Origin: a virus
Strand: one strand, 5' to 3'
Virus record (IMG/VR): IMGVR_UViG_3300017786_003484
Coordinates: 62,001-126,000 of that record
Length of the DNA stretch: 64,000 nucleotides
The translations under genes were made by a program, and so were the position numbers. This document shows, piece after piece, positions 43,558 to 51,502 of this stretch (positions within the stretch are counted from its first letter, which is position 1; each line of letters opens with the position of its first letter). The notes beneath the pieces are model-generated. The model saw only the letters and a program-made list of their open reading frames with translations. It had not been told where the DNA came from and searched no databases.

Positions 43558-43883
43558 TGTTAGTATCAACTAAAACAAGAAAAAAAGGAGATGTGATCTC
43601 TATAAAACTATCAAATGGCGAAGAGCTTATTTCTAGTTTTGTCGAAGAACAGGATACACATCTCCTTATTGATAGGCCAGTAGTTTTACAATCTGGTCCC
43701 AAAGGAACTCCAGCTTTGATGCCGTTCTTTATGACAGCATCACCTGATGCTACAAGAGACATACAGTTAAGCAAAACTCATATTGTTATGATTGCTGATA
43801 CTGATGCTCCTTTAGCCAAGCAGTATACCTCAGCAATGTCAGGAATTATACAAACAGGAGCCATTCCAGGGTTGCAAGTTTAA
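43557..43883 (+). CDS. small beta-barrel-like protein, unknown, 108 aa
   Basis: Starts in the TAATG overlap with nrdB. The strand pattern GDVISIKLSNGEELISSFVEE then HLLIDRPVVLQ looks like an Sm/LSm-type small barrel. The second half has ALMPFFMTASPDA and IQLSKTHIVMIADTDA. Similar short genes precede PAAR genes in cyanophages, from memory. Function unknown. Confidence 0.65.
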   Translation: MLVSTKTRKKGDVISIKLSNGEELISSFVEEQDTHLLIDRPVVLQSGPKGTPALMPFFMTASPDATRDIQLSKTHIVMIADTDAPLAKQYTSAMSGIIQTGAIPGLQV

Positions 43884-43889
43884 TAAATA
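43882..43889 (+). promoter_or_regulatory. late-type box placing +1 on the PAAR gene ATG
   Basis: AATAAATA, then five bases, then ATG at 43895. It overlaps the stop codon of the previous gene. Same leaderless geometry as at 15768 and 27057. Confidence 0.5.
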
Positions 43890-43894
43890 CTTGT

Positions 43895-44179
43895 ATGACT
43901 GAAGTTCACAGAGATACAGATTCTAGAATATGCGGAGCACAAACCGTTGTTGCTGGTAACTCAACTGTCTTTGCAAATAATTTACTGGTAAGTGTTGATG
44001 CAGATCCTAATTCACACGGCTCCGGCAGTATTATTGCAAGTACAAAAAATGTTTATGCTCATAACAAACTAATTGTTGAGAACGGTGATGCCGCTAACCC
44101 GGATTCATTATGCCCAATACCACCTCATTGTGGCCCAGACACTAGTTCAGGGTCTCCTAATGTATTTGTAGGAAGTTAG
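43895..44179 (+). CDS. PAAR-repeat spike tip protein (gp5.4-like)
   Basis: 94 residues, matching T4 gp5.4 (97). Three PAAR-type turns are visible: RICGAQTVVAGNSTVFANNLLVS, HGSGSIIASTKNVYAHNKLIV and GSPNVFVGS, with His and Cys (CPIPPHCG) that would bind the metal at the cone tip. The tip sharpens the central spike that pierces the outer membrane. It is followed by one base and a large baseplate-type protein. Confidence 0.85.
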   Translation: MTEVHRDTDSRICGAQTVVAGNSTVFANNLLVSVDADPNSHGSGSIIASTKNVYAHNKLIVENGDAANPDSLCPIPPHCGPDTSSGSPNVFVGS

Positions 44180-44180
44180 C

Positions 44181-46043
44181 ATGGTTAATATTCCAGTAAT
44201 CCCAGGAGTCAATGTTCAAACACAAGGAATACTCAATAAGTCTATTAAAGACATAATTTGTGCGATACTCTTTGGCGGTATTGGAAACCTTTTAAAAGGA
44301 AATATCATATGTATTGAAGCAAATATAAACGAGATGCTTGAAGATGCTGGATATGCTAACTTATATGATATAAAAGACGAATTAAGATTACTACAAGATG
44401 AAGTTAAAGCATTTAACGACCATTTAGGTATAAATGATATAACGCAAAGGATTAATGATGCGTTAGCAGAAGTAAGATATCTACTAAGTCTAGGAGGATT
44501 ATGTCCTGTTCCAATTAAGATACCAAATATTAACGGAGATATATTAGATCAAGTCACTGATAATGTTTTTAATAACTTACAAGGTGTATTAAGTGCATTT
44601 GGTCCATTGCTAAAACCTAAAATTTGTATTGATGCACAAGGAAGAATAAACACAGGATCTTTTGATCCAGGTAGTATACTTGATAATATCAGGAAAGCAT
44701 CACAAAATGCGTTAAATGCTGGAAGTGTAATACCATCAAGTATTACATCAGGCTTTAATAACCAAATAAGCGGTGTTACAAGCAGTATTAAACAGGCAAG
44801 GGCAATAGAACTATTTCCAGACTTTAGACACAAGCATAACTTATTAACAGGAGCACCTGTTGTTGCTGGACAACCAGCGATAACTATTGCCGCTAGACCA
44901 TCAGATGCTGATATTGCCGCAGTAGCTGGACTTTCGACTACAAGTGGCCCAGCATTTGAGGCCGCAGGAGCCTCTTATCCTCCTCAAGGAAATCCTAATT
45001 TAACAGATGCAACTAAGCAAGCACAACAGTTGGTTGCCAATGTTGCAAATAGTGCAAACTATCCTATTAATGCTGATAAAAATCTATGGGCAAGAGCATT
45101 GGGACCTGAAGTATATGCATTAGCATTAGATGCTTTAAACGGAGATGACCCATTTGTAGGTCAATCTCAAGATGTCTATGATTATTGTGGAAGAGTAGTT
45201 TCGCAAGAAACACAAACTATTACCGGAGATCCATTAGGTGCAGGATTGTCAGATACTACAGATGCAAATCTAACACCAACACCAATAAACTATAGTTTAC
45301 TATGGATTGATGCACCAGCACAAAGTAGGGTTGGTTGGGCAGTTAGTGGAATTACAGAAGAAGCATTAGTACCAGATGACTATGGTTGCGAAGTACTAAC
45401 ACCAGCACTAGCATTAAACCCTGAAATTGAGTTATTTCAAGGCAAATCTCATATACTAAGTCTGCCACCAAGTAACCCAAATGTTAATTCTTTGGAAATA
45501 AGCAATTTTGGCTATAAAGATAACGGTTTAAGTGCCGTACGGACCCAAATTTCCTACGAAATGCCAGTTGGACAGGAATTTTACATATACGAAGCCAAAT
45601 TAGACGGTTCAGGTAATAGAGTACCCGATATAACGAAGAGATGGACAAATGGACTGGTTCGTTTTGAATTTTCTGAATACTTAGATGAAGCAAATGGCAG
45701 AAACGAAGATCAAATTACTTGGGCTCAATCATTTATTCCGGATTTAATTCCAGATCCAAATGATACCAATAAGCAATTTGATTCTCAAGGACGATTGTTA
45801 AAGAGTACTTTGATTCAGGCACCGCTACCTCCTGAACCTGGAGAAGTTTGGACTGATAATGGATCAGTAGTATACGATAGTCCTACAGGTGGCAATCCAA
45901 TCTTAGTAAAAACTTGGAAACGAGCAGTAGCAAATCTTGTACTTGGCGAGAATATGCTTATTGAAGTAGACAGTACCTTCCCTGATTACCTAACCTACAG
46001 TAATGAGGCTGGTACCGTATTTGGGCTACTAAAAATAACGTAG
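44181..46043 (+). CDS. probable baseplate or tail structural protein, 620 aa
   Basis: N-terminus VNIPVIPGVNVQTQGILNK, then helical coiled segments (DELRLLQDEVKAFNDHL, ITQRINDALAEVRYLLS). The middle contains Ile/Pro turns (PNINGDILDQVTDN), and the C-terminal third is beta-rich (EFYIYEAKLDGSGNRVPD, LLKSTLIQAPLPPEPGEVWTD). It is placed directly behind the PAAR tip, as are virion structural genes in cyanophages. A role in baseplate hub or spike is inferred from position. Confidence 0.7.
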   Translation: MVNIPVIPGVNVQTQGILNKSIKDIICAILFGGIGNLLKGNIICIEANINEMLEDAGYANLYDIKDELRLLQDEVKAFNDHLGINDITQRINDALAEVRYLLSLGGLCPVPIKIPNINGDILDQVTDNVFNNLQGVLSAFGPLLKPKICIDAQGRINTGSFDPGSILDNIRKASQNALNAGSVIPSSITSGFNNQISGVTSSIKQARAIELFPDFRHKHNLLTGAPVVAGQPAITIAARPSDADIAAVAGLSTTSGPAFEAAGASYPPQGNPNLTDATKQAQQLVANVANSANYPINADKNLWARALGPEVYALALDALNGDDPFVGQSQDVYDYCGRVVSQETQTITGDPLGAGLSDTTDANLTPTPINYSLLWIDAPAQSRVGWAVSGITEEALVPDDYGCEVLTPALALNPEIELFQGKSHILSLPPSNPNVNSLEISNFGYKDNGLSAVRTQISYEMPVGQEFYIYEAKLDGSGNRVPDITKRWTNGLVRFEFSEYLDEANGRNEDQITWAQSFIPDLIPDPNDTNKQFDSQGRLLKSTLIQAPLPPEPGEVWTDNGSVVYDSPTGGNPILVKTWKRAVANLVLGENMLIEVDSTFPDYLTYSNEAGTVFGLLKIT

Positions 46044-46044
46044 G

Positions 46045-46224
46045 ATGGAGATATTTTTGATATGTTTGGTATTGTTCTTGCTCATTGTAGCAATTATGAG
46101 TATAGGCCTCCTAAAAGGCCGTTCTGTAAGAGGAACATGTGGTGGTGCAGGTTACGTTTGCTCCATGTGTGGAGAGGTAAGTGTACTCCCTCAGAAGAAA
46201 AAGGTTGACATTACGGACCTTTAG
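46045..46224 (+). CDS. NqrM-like small membrane protein
   Basis: A 59-residue frame starting at the ATG at 46045, one base after the previous stop. Residues 2-22 are a membrane span (IFLICLVLFLLIVAIM then SIGLL), followed by KGRSVRGTCGGAGYVCSMCGE. This matches the NqrM (DUF539) pattern: one N-terminal span, a GxxxxRKxIxGSCGG-type loop and further cysteines. NqrM brings iron to the NqrD/NqrE site of the Na+-pumping NADH dehydrogenase. Cysteines seen: 7, 32, 39, 42. It has only weak ribosome-site sequence. The promoter of the next gene lies inside its 3' end. Confidence 0.65.
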   Translation: MEIFLICLVLFLLIVAIMSIGLLKGRSVRGTCGGAGYVCSMCGEVSVLPQKKKVDITDL

Positions 46225-46233
46225 TGCTATGTT
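46205..46233 (+). promoter_or_regulatory. sigma70-type promoter inside the NqrM-like gene
   Basis: TTGACA at 46205-46210, 17-bp spacer, TATGTT at 46228-46233. The start near 46240 gives a 30-base leader with AAGGA before the gene at 46270. Confidence 0.65.
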
Positions 46234-46269
46234 ATACATAATAGTGTAATATATGAAAGGATTTAAGTG

Positions 46270-46650
46270 ATGCATGTTAGTAAATTGTCTATTGTTGCGG
46301 CGTTGTCGCTCATAATGATGTTAATAACATTTAACATAGCAACGGCTCACGAATATTCATACAAGCATTATCATAATTCTCATGATAGTTGGGACGTTGA
46401 CAGGTATGATGATTATAGTTACTATCACAGTGATTATTATAAACGTTATAAAAGAAATGATCGCGAAAGAGAACATTGGGATTGGTATTATGACGATAAG
46501 AGTGGCCCAGAAAGAGAGGACACATATTACATGCCAACACCTTCTCCAATAATCGTGCAACCTGTTCCTCCTATAGGTTATGAAAGAGTTATTGCATATG
46601 ATAACTTATGTCATTGCAATATATACGTTCTTGTACCTATCAGACAATAA
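46270..46650 (+). CDS. exported His/Tyr/Asp-rich protein, possible metal binder
   Basis: 126 residues from the ATG at 46270 (a GTG three bases earlier is also possible). A signal peptide (LSIVAALSLIMMLITFN then IATAHEYS) precedes a region packed with His, Tyr, Asp and Arg (YKHYHNSHDSWDVDRYDDY, SYYHSDYYKRYKRN). The C-terminus has CHC and a proline stretch. The composition fits metal or surface binding in the periplasm. It has its own host-type promoter and resembles no family I know. Confidence 0.65.
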   Translation: MHVSKLSIVAALSLIMMLITFNIATAHEYSYKHYHNSHDSWDVDRYDDYSYYHSDYYKRYKRNDREREHWDWYYDDKSGPEREDTYYMPTPSPIIVQPVPPIGYERVIAYDNLCHCNIYVLVPIRQ

Positions 46651-46694
46651 TCTTAAAACCCTACCTATTAGGTAAATATTGGTAATATTGCTTT

Positions 46695-46717
46695 TATAAA
46701 TCTGATCGATACAGATT
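46695..46717 (+). promoter_or_regulatory. late-like box and small hairpin before the DctP-like gene
   Basis: TATAAATC (46695-46702; seven of eight with TATAAATA) overlaps the hairpin AATCTG-atcgata-CAGATT (46699-46717). A GGAAAGGAG ribosome site stands before the ATG at 46759. A second partial box, GGTAAATA, lies about 25 bases upstream. Confidence 0.4.
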
Positions 46718-46758
46718 TTAGAATATTATTGACCTAGAAGGAAAGGAGAATTATACAA

Positions 46759-47838
46759 ATGGAGCCAATTAAATTAAAGTGGCTAATAGCTCACGAGCCA
46801 CAATACCTATTTGTCCGCACGGCAAAAGCATTCCAAGAAGAATTAGAAAAAAGATGTCCAGGAGAGTTTGATATTGAAATCCTAGACATGAAAACTTACA
46901 TTCAAAAGTACGATGAAGTACCAGAATTACATCTTAAACCAGCATCTATAAAAAACTTAGAGAAAGACTGGGAAAATAGCAATAATATGGGCGGCGGAAT
47001 TTTTAAATCTGTGGCACAATCAGAGATAGGCAAGAAATGGAAAGCATATTTTTCTGCAATTAAGGATGGACGTATTGACATTAGTCAAACACAAATTACA
47101 GTTATAGGATCTTTCTTATATAAGCCTTTTCACTCTTTAGACCTTCCATTCCTATTCAAGGATCATGACCATGTAACCAGAGCATTAGACGGATGGATTG
47201 GTAAAAAACTTCGCGGCGAGCTGGAAGATAGAACTGGAGTTAAATCTTTAGGTTTTACTTACTCAGGCGGATTTAGAATTATCGGTTCTAACCATGATAT
47301 TGAAGGAGTATCTGACTTAAAAGATACAACTGTACAGACTGTTCCGACTACTACTGCAATGTTTAATAGTCCAGAAATTGGCAGTACTGCTATTCCTAGA
47401 AGGTCAATGGATATTCAAGAAGCTAAAGATTTTGCTAAAGATAGTAACTCGGCTGTTGAAACAACTTACCTAAGATTTAAAGGAACAAATATTTTAAAGA
47501 CAAACCATTCTATGTTCTTAACTAGTATTTTAGCAGGATCAAAATTATTTGACAAGCTAACACCAGAACAACAAGAAGCTTTCAAAGAATCTGCTTATGC
47601 AGTATCAAAGATTGAAAGAAAATGGTCACTTGAAGACTGTGAAAAGTATGAAAGAGAAGCAGAAGAGAAAGGAATTCAGATAAGAGATATTACTCAAGAA
47701 GAATCTGATTTTCTTGCTTCTAATGCTCGTGTTTCGTACGAAGATTATTTTTCAACTGATCATCAAAACGGTGGTAAAGTGCCAGACGAGCTTTATCATA
47801 AACGTAAACGTATTGTTGACGATATTAAAGCAATATAA
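46759..47838 (+). CDS. DctP-like TRAP solute-binding protein without signal peptide
   Basis: 359 residues. It starts directly with the first strand of the binding fold (IKLKWLIAHEPQYLFVRTAKA). LDLPFLFKDHDHVTRALDG, GVKSLGFTYSGGFRIIG and MFLTSILAGSKLFDKL are TRAP solute-binding landmarks. There is no hydrophobic leader, so the protein should stay in the cytoplasm or join the virion. It is paralogous to the protein at 51503. An extra loop at about residues 50-85 distinguishes it. Ligand unknown. Confidence 0.8.
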   Translation: MEPIKLKWLIAHEPQYLFVRTAKAFQEELEKRCPGEFDIEILDMKTYIQKYDEVPELHLKPASIKNLEKDWENSNNMGGGIFKSVAQSEIGKKWKAYFSAIKDGRIDISQTQITVIGSFLYKPFHSLDLPFLFKDHDHVTRALDGWIGKKLRGELEDRTGVKSLGFTYSGGFRIIGSNHDIEGVSDLKDTTVQTVPTTTAMFNSPEIGSTAIPRRSMDIQEAKDFAKDSNSAVETTYLRFKGTNILKTNHSMFLTSILAGSKLFDKLTPEQQEAFKESAYAVSKIERKWSLEDCEKYEREAEEKGIQIRDITQEESDFLASNARVSYEDYFSTDHQNGGKVPDELYHKRKRIVDDIKAI

Positions 47839-47845
47839 GTAACAA

Positions 47846-47892
47846 AATAGACTAGATAGGTAATTCAATTTTAAAACCCTATCTAGTCTATT
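47846..47892 (+). terminator. 15-bp hairpin after the first DctP-like gene
   Basis: AATAGACTAGATAGG (47846-47860) pairs perfectly with CCTATCTAGTCTATT (47878-47892) over a 17-base loop, followed by CTTTT. Likely a terminator, or a 3'-end protecting structure, since the T-run is short. Confidence 0.65.
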
Positions 47893-47897
47893 CTTTT

Positions 47898-47931
47898 GAT
47901 AAATAAAGTTAACATGTGTATAGCACATGTT
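47898..47931 (+). promoter_or_regulatory. late-type box and leader hairpin of the cold-shock gene
   Basis: GATAAATA (47898-47905) is followed by the perfect hairpin AACATGTG-tatag-CACATGTT (47911-47931) exactly where the message would begin. AAAAAGG stands before the ATG. Cold-shock mRNAs are often controlled by leader structure; a link here is inference. Confidence 0.5.
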
Positions 47932-47957
47932 ATTAATTAAAAAGGTACAAATAAAAT

Positions 47958-48176
47958 ATGGCAATAGAACTAACAGGCAAAGTAAAATGGTTTCAAGACG
48001 CAAAAGGATGGGGTTTTATTAAACCTGACGATGGTTCCGATGATGTTTTTGCACACTATTCAGCAATTAATTCGGATGGCTTTAAATCATTAAAAGAAGG
48101 TCAAGCAGTAACATTTGAAGTAATTCAAGGTGCTAAAGGACGTCAAGCCGCCAATATCAATTTAATTGAATCTTAA
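47958..48176 (+). CDS. cold-shock protein, CspA-like
   Basis: 72 residues, one cold-shock domain: [20 protein letters not shown] contains RNP1 (KGWGFI, with Trp in place of the usual Phe) and [10 protein letters not shown] contains RNP2. Such proteins bind ssRNA and ssDNA and melt secondary structure. Found between TRAP genes, so it may be only a cargo neighbour; it could aid translation of phage mRNA in cold water. Confidence 0.93.
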   Translation: MAIELTGKVKWFQDAKGWGFIKPDDGSDDVFAHYSAINSDGFKSLKEGQAVTFEVIQGAKGRQAANINLIES

Positions 48177-48216
48177 GACTAACTCTCCATAAATTATAAC
48201 AATAGTAATCTTAAAG

Positions 48217-48224
48217 ACTAAATA
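48217..48224 (+). promoter_or_regulatory. late-type promoter box before the TRAP operon
   Basis: ACTAAATA, about 85 bases before the dctQ-like ATG at 48310. No host-type promoter is visible in this gap, so the transporter would be expressed late. Weak evidence, from likeness only. Confidence 0.35.
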
Positions 48225-48309
48225 GATTATGGTAGTACATGTATAGGAACATAGAGTAACTATGCATATAACATCTGTTTACAGAAAATAGATAAGGCAT
48301 TAGAGATTC

Positions 48310-48807
48310 ATGAGTTTAACTGACTTCATCGACAGAAGTATAAGTCGATTTGCAAAATATTATTCTTGGTTTGCATTACTAATGGTATTGTTCGTTGTGA
48401 TCAATGTCTTGGGAAGATATTTCTTTGACATTCGCAATGATTATGCAGTTGATTCAACATGGCAATTATACGGTATGCTTATTATGTTTGGTTGCAGTTA
48501 TTCATTAGGAAAAGAAGCACATATTAGAACAGATCTGTTCTGGAACAATTATAAAGATCGTACAAAAGCAATTATTGACTTTGTAAGTTATCTCTTACTA
48601 TTCTTTCCTTCATTTGCACTTATCACATACATCAGTTTCAATGATACATCAGCCGCTATTGAGATGAACGAACGTAGTTCTGAAACAATGGCCCAGCTTA
48701 TTATATGGCCTATGAAGATTGGTATCACACTTGGTTTAGTACTTTTGATGGTACAAGCATTGAGTCAAATGATCAAATGTTATAGAAGGATTTTTATCAA
48801 TGAGTAA
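48310..48807 (+). CDS. dctQ: TRAP transporter small membrane subunit, DctQ-like
   Basis: 165 residues with four membrane spans: about 18-38 (YSWFALLMVLFVVINVLG), 51-66, 92-112 (VSYLLLFFPSFALITYI) and 132-155 (MKIGITLGLVLLMVQAL). RYFFDI after span 1 and EAHIRTDLFW after span 2 (the usual form is E-HIRVD) are the DctQ family marks. DctQ holds the large subunit and helps docking of the binding protein. It overlaps the next gene by eight bases. Confidence 0.88.
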   Translation: MSLTDFIDRSISRFAKYYSWFALLMVLFVVINVLGRYFFDIRNDYAVDSTWQLYGMLIMFGCSYSLGKEAHIRTDLFWNNYKDRTKAIIDFVSYLLLFFPSFALITYISFNDTSAAIEMNERSSETMAQLIIWPMKIGITLGLVLLMVQALSQMIKCYRRIFINE

Positions 48808-50194
48808 TGAATGGTTAGCAATGACAATGTTATTTACAATGATTGCTGGCATATTTGTTGGAGTTCCAGTTAGTTTTACACTAACATTCTTAGCATTAAT
48901 TTTTGGATTAATGGGATTAGGATTAAGTGTGTTTGATCTCACATATCTCAACCTATTAGGAGGACTTTCAGATGAAGTGCTGATGAGTATTCCTATGTTT
49001 ATCCTTATGGGTTATGTTGCTGAACGAGCCGGACTGGTAGAGAATTTATTTGAGAGCTTAAAAAAGGTACTTGCAGGAGTTCCAGGCAACTTATACATTG
49101 TTGTTATCTGTATTGCAGTATTAATTAGTTTAGCAACAGGAGTAGTCGGAGCATCAGTAACACTATTGGGCATTATGGCCGCTCCAAGTATGATTAAGCA
49201 AGGATACGATCCTAAACTATCAGCAGGAGTAATAGCAGGAGGCGGATCTCTTATCATGATCCCTCCATCCATTCCCCTTATTGTAATGGCGCCTACAATG
49301 AATCTTAATATCATTGACGTATATGCGGCCGCAATAGGACCAGGATTAGCGATTGCATTTATGTATCTAGTATACGTTATATTCCTTATAAAAACAAAGC
49401 CAGAGGTAGCACCTATGATACCTGTGGAAGAAAGAGTAAAAGTAGATTTCAAGTTAATTCTGTTAACGTTATGGCATATTGTGCCATTAGCATCATTGAT
49501 TCTTATTACATTAGGATCAATGTTATTTGGACTAGCAACTAGCACAGAAGCTGGTGCCTTTGGTGCCTTTGGTGCTTTATGTTTAGCCGCTATTAACAGA
49601 AGATTAACTTTAACAAATATTCAAGAAGCATTATTAAAAACTACCAATACGTCGGCAGTGGTAATGTTATTAGCAATTACGTCAACAATATTTGGTGCCG
49701 TATTTGCTTCCTTGGGTGGTGACAAAATCATTGTATCAGTACTAACTTCAATGCCTATACCCGGATGGGCAATAGTTGGAGCGATATTAGTGTTATGTCA
49801 TATTTTAGGCTGGCCCTTTGAGTGGCCAGTGGTAGTGCTAGTGTTCTTACCAATTTTCTTACCAGTATTAATTGATACTGGTGTTGACTTAATTTGGTTT
49901 GCGGCCGCTTTGGGTGTTATTTTACAAACAGCATATTTAACACCTCCTGTAGCCTTAACCGGATACTACCTAAAACAGGTGGTGCCTTCGTGGGATCTTA
50001 AATTAATATTCAAAGCAATGATGCCCTTTATGTATATTCAGGTTGTTTGTGTTGTAATATTGTTTATTACACCTGGCCTTGCAACATGGTTACCTAATTA
50101 CCTAGCAGAGCAAAGAAAAAATATAGTACAAGAAGTACTAGATGAGGATGTCAAAGGACAGGAAGTCGACTTCCTAGGTGTCCTTGGACAATAA
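48800..50194 (+). CDS. dctM: TRAP transporter large membrane subunit, DctM-like
   Basis: 464 residues with some 12 hydrophobic spans. The family pattern is clear: IFVGVPVSFTL at the start, LLGIMAAPSMIKQGYDPKLSA, GGGSLIMIPPSIPLIVMAP, and the second-half repeat with TPPVALTGYYLKQV. It catalyses sodium-driven uptake of organic acids delivered by DctP. It has the full length for a functional transporter and no frameshift. The next gene starts 19 bases after the stop with its own GGAGA site. Confidence 0.93.
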   Translation: MSNEWLAMTMLFTMIAGIFVGVPVSFTLTFLALIFGLMGLGLSVFDLTYLNLLGGLSDEVLMSIPMFILMGYVAERAGLVENLFESLKKVLAGVPGNLYIVVICIAVLISLATGVVGASVTLLGIMAAPSMIKQGYDPKLSAGVIAGGGSLIMIPPSIPLIVMAPTMNLNIIDVYAAAIGPGLAIAFMYLVYVIFLIKTKPEVAPMIPVEERVKVDFKLILLTLWHIVPLASLILITLGSMLFGLATSTEAGAFGAFGALCLAAINRRLTLTNIQEALLKTTNTSAVVMLLAITSTIFGAVFASLGGDKIIVSVLTSMPIPGWAIVGAILVLCHILGWPFEWPVVVLVFLPIFLPVLIDTGVDLIWFAAALGVILQTAYLTPPVALTGYYLKQVVPSWDLKLIFKAMMPFMYIQVVCVVILFITPGLATWLPNYLAEQRKNIVQEVLDEDVKGQEVDFLGVLGQ

Positions 50195-50213
50195 TATTTT
50201 GGAGAATAAAAAT

Positions 50214-51308
50214 ATGAAACGTTTCATCGGAGCGATATCAGCTATCGCAATGTCATTTGGCGTAGTGGCTTCAGTAGCAACTGCAAATGCCAAAGAACTA
50301 CAGATTGCATCTAGTTTTGGAGCAATCTCAACTTTTAACGAGCAAGCAAACTTTCTTGCCGAAAGAGTTAAAGTATTAACTGACGGAAAAATTGATATGA
50401 AAATCAGACCTTCCGGCGCATTAGTTCCTTCTTTTAAGGTTCTAGATGCTACGGCGTCAGGTGCAGTAGATGGTGCATGGACTCAGTCTTATTACTGGGT
50501 AGGAAAGTCAAAGACTCTTGCATTGTTTAATAGTCCGTTGGGAGGACCTTACGGTATGGACGGGATTGATTTCCTAGGTTGGATGTTCCACGGTGGTGGA
50601 CTTGAATTGTATAACGATTTTTATCAGAATGAGTTAAAAATGGATGTACAGGCACTTCCAGCAATGCCTACTCAGAATCAGCCATTAGGTTGGTTTCATA
50701 GACCAATTAAAGATCTAGCAGATCTTAAAAACTTTAAATGTCGTCAAACTGGCGCCAACGTAGAACTTTATGCTCGTATGGGTATGCAGACTATTGGTAT
50801 GCCAGGTGGTGAGATTATGGCCGCGGCCCAAAAGGGTGTTATTAATTGTGCTGAATTCGTTGGTGGTTTAGAAGACGAACGTCTTGGATTTCCAACTGTA
50901 TGGAAATACTACTACTTGAATTCATTGCATGAGCATTCAAATACTGGTGATCTATTGATTAACGGTAAAGTGTGGCGTTCAATGACTAAGCAACAGCAGA
51001 CCGCTGTTCGTTCTGCCGCTTATGAGTCATATCTATGGTGGTTAACTGATATTCAAGCAAAAAATGGTCAAGCACTTGCTAGAATGATCAAAGAGCATGG
51101 CGTTAGAGTTATGAAGACTCCAGCAGATATTTTGGTTGCTGAGTTAGAAACTATTGACGAAATGTTAGCAGAAAATGCCGCAAAGGATCCTTATTTTGCA
51201 AAAGTACTTGCTTCTCAGAAAGCATGGGCAAAGAAAGTAGTTCCATTTAAGAACGTAGCATTTACGCCTTATAACTATGCCGCAGATTACTACTGGAAGA
51301 AAAAGTAG
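50214..51308 (+). CDS. dctP: periplasmic TRAP solute-binding protein, DctP/TakP-like
   Basis: 364 residues from the ATG at 50214 (TTTTGGAGA site before it; a longer in-frame start overlaps dctM). Sec signal peptide MKRFIGAISAIAMSFG then VVASVATANA, cut before KELQI. GMPGGEIMAAAQKGVINCAEF, VGGLEDERLGFPTVWKYYY is the pattern of the 2-oxo-acid/lactate group (TakP type: [21 protein letters not shown]). The binding Arg is probably in FKCRQTG. It likely serves the DctQM pair upstream. A strong terminator follows. Confidence 0.9.
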   Translation: MKRFIGAISAIAMSFGVVASVATANAKELQIASSFGAISTFNEQANFLAERVKVLTDGKIDMKIRPSGALVPSFKVLDATASGAVDGAWTQSYYWVGKSKTLALFNSPLGGPYGMDGIDFLGWMFHGGGLELYNDFYQNELKMDVQALPAMPTQNQPLGWFHRPIKDLADLKNFKCRQTGANVELYARMGMQTIGMPGGEIMAAAQKGVINCAEFVGGLEDERLGFPTVWKYYYLNSLHEHSNTGDLLINGKVWRSMTKQQQTAVRSAAYESYLWWLTDIQAKNGQALARMIKEHGVRVMKTPADILVAELETIDEMLAENAAKDPYFAKVLASQKAWAKKVVPFKNVAFTPYNYAADYYWKKK

Positions 51309-51332
51309 TTTTAAAAGCATATAACGTTAAAA

Positions 51333-51361
51333 ATAGGGTGCTTTATGCATCCTATTTTTTT
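51333..51361 (+). terminator. intrinsic terminator of the TRAP operon
   Basis: ATAGGGTGC-tttat-GCATCCTAT (one G-U pair) followed by seven T. Preceded by AAAA, so it may act in both directions. It separates dctQMP from the DctP-like gene at 51503. Confidence 0.88.
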
Positions 51362-51390
51362 GGCTATAACTTCTATATTTGTTATAAATG

Positions 51391-51398
51391 TATAAATA
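51391..51398 (+). promoter_or_regulatory. perfect T4-type late promoter
   Basis: TATAAATA, identical to the T4 late box, upstream of the second DctP-like gene. The leader is about 100 bases, with AAAAAAGGAG before the ATG. Confidence 0.65.
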
Positions 51399-51502
51399 CA
51401 CTTGGATAGATACGGTTTAATACCTTATCGGAAAAAGCCAGTTTTCTATCTCAATGTTACTTGAAGTAATATTGTTTTCTTAAGAAAAAAAAGGAGTCAA
51501 TT

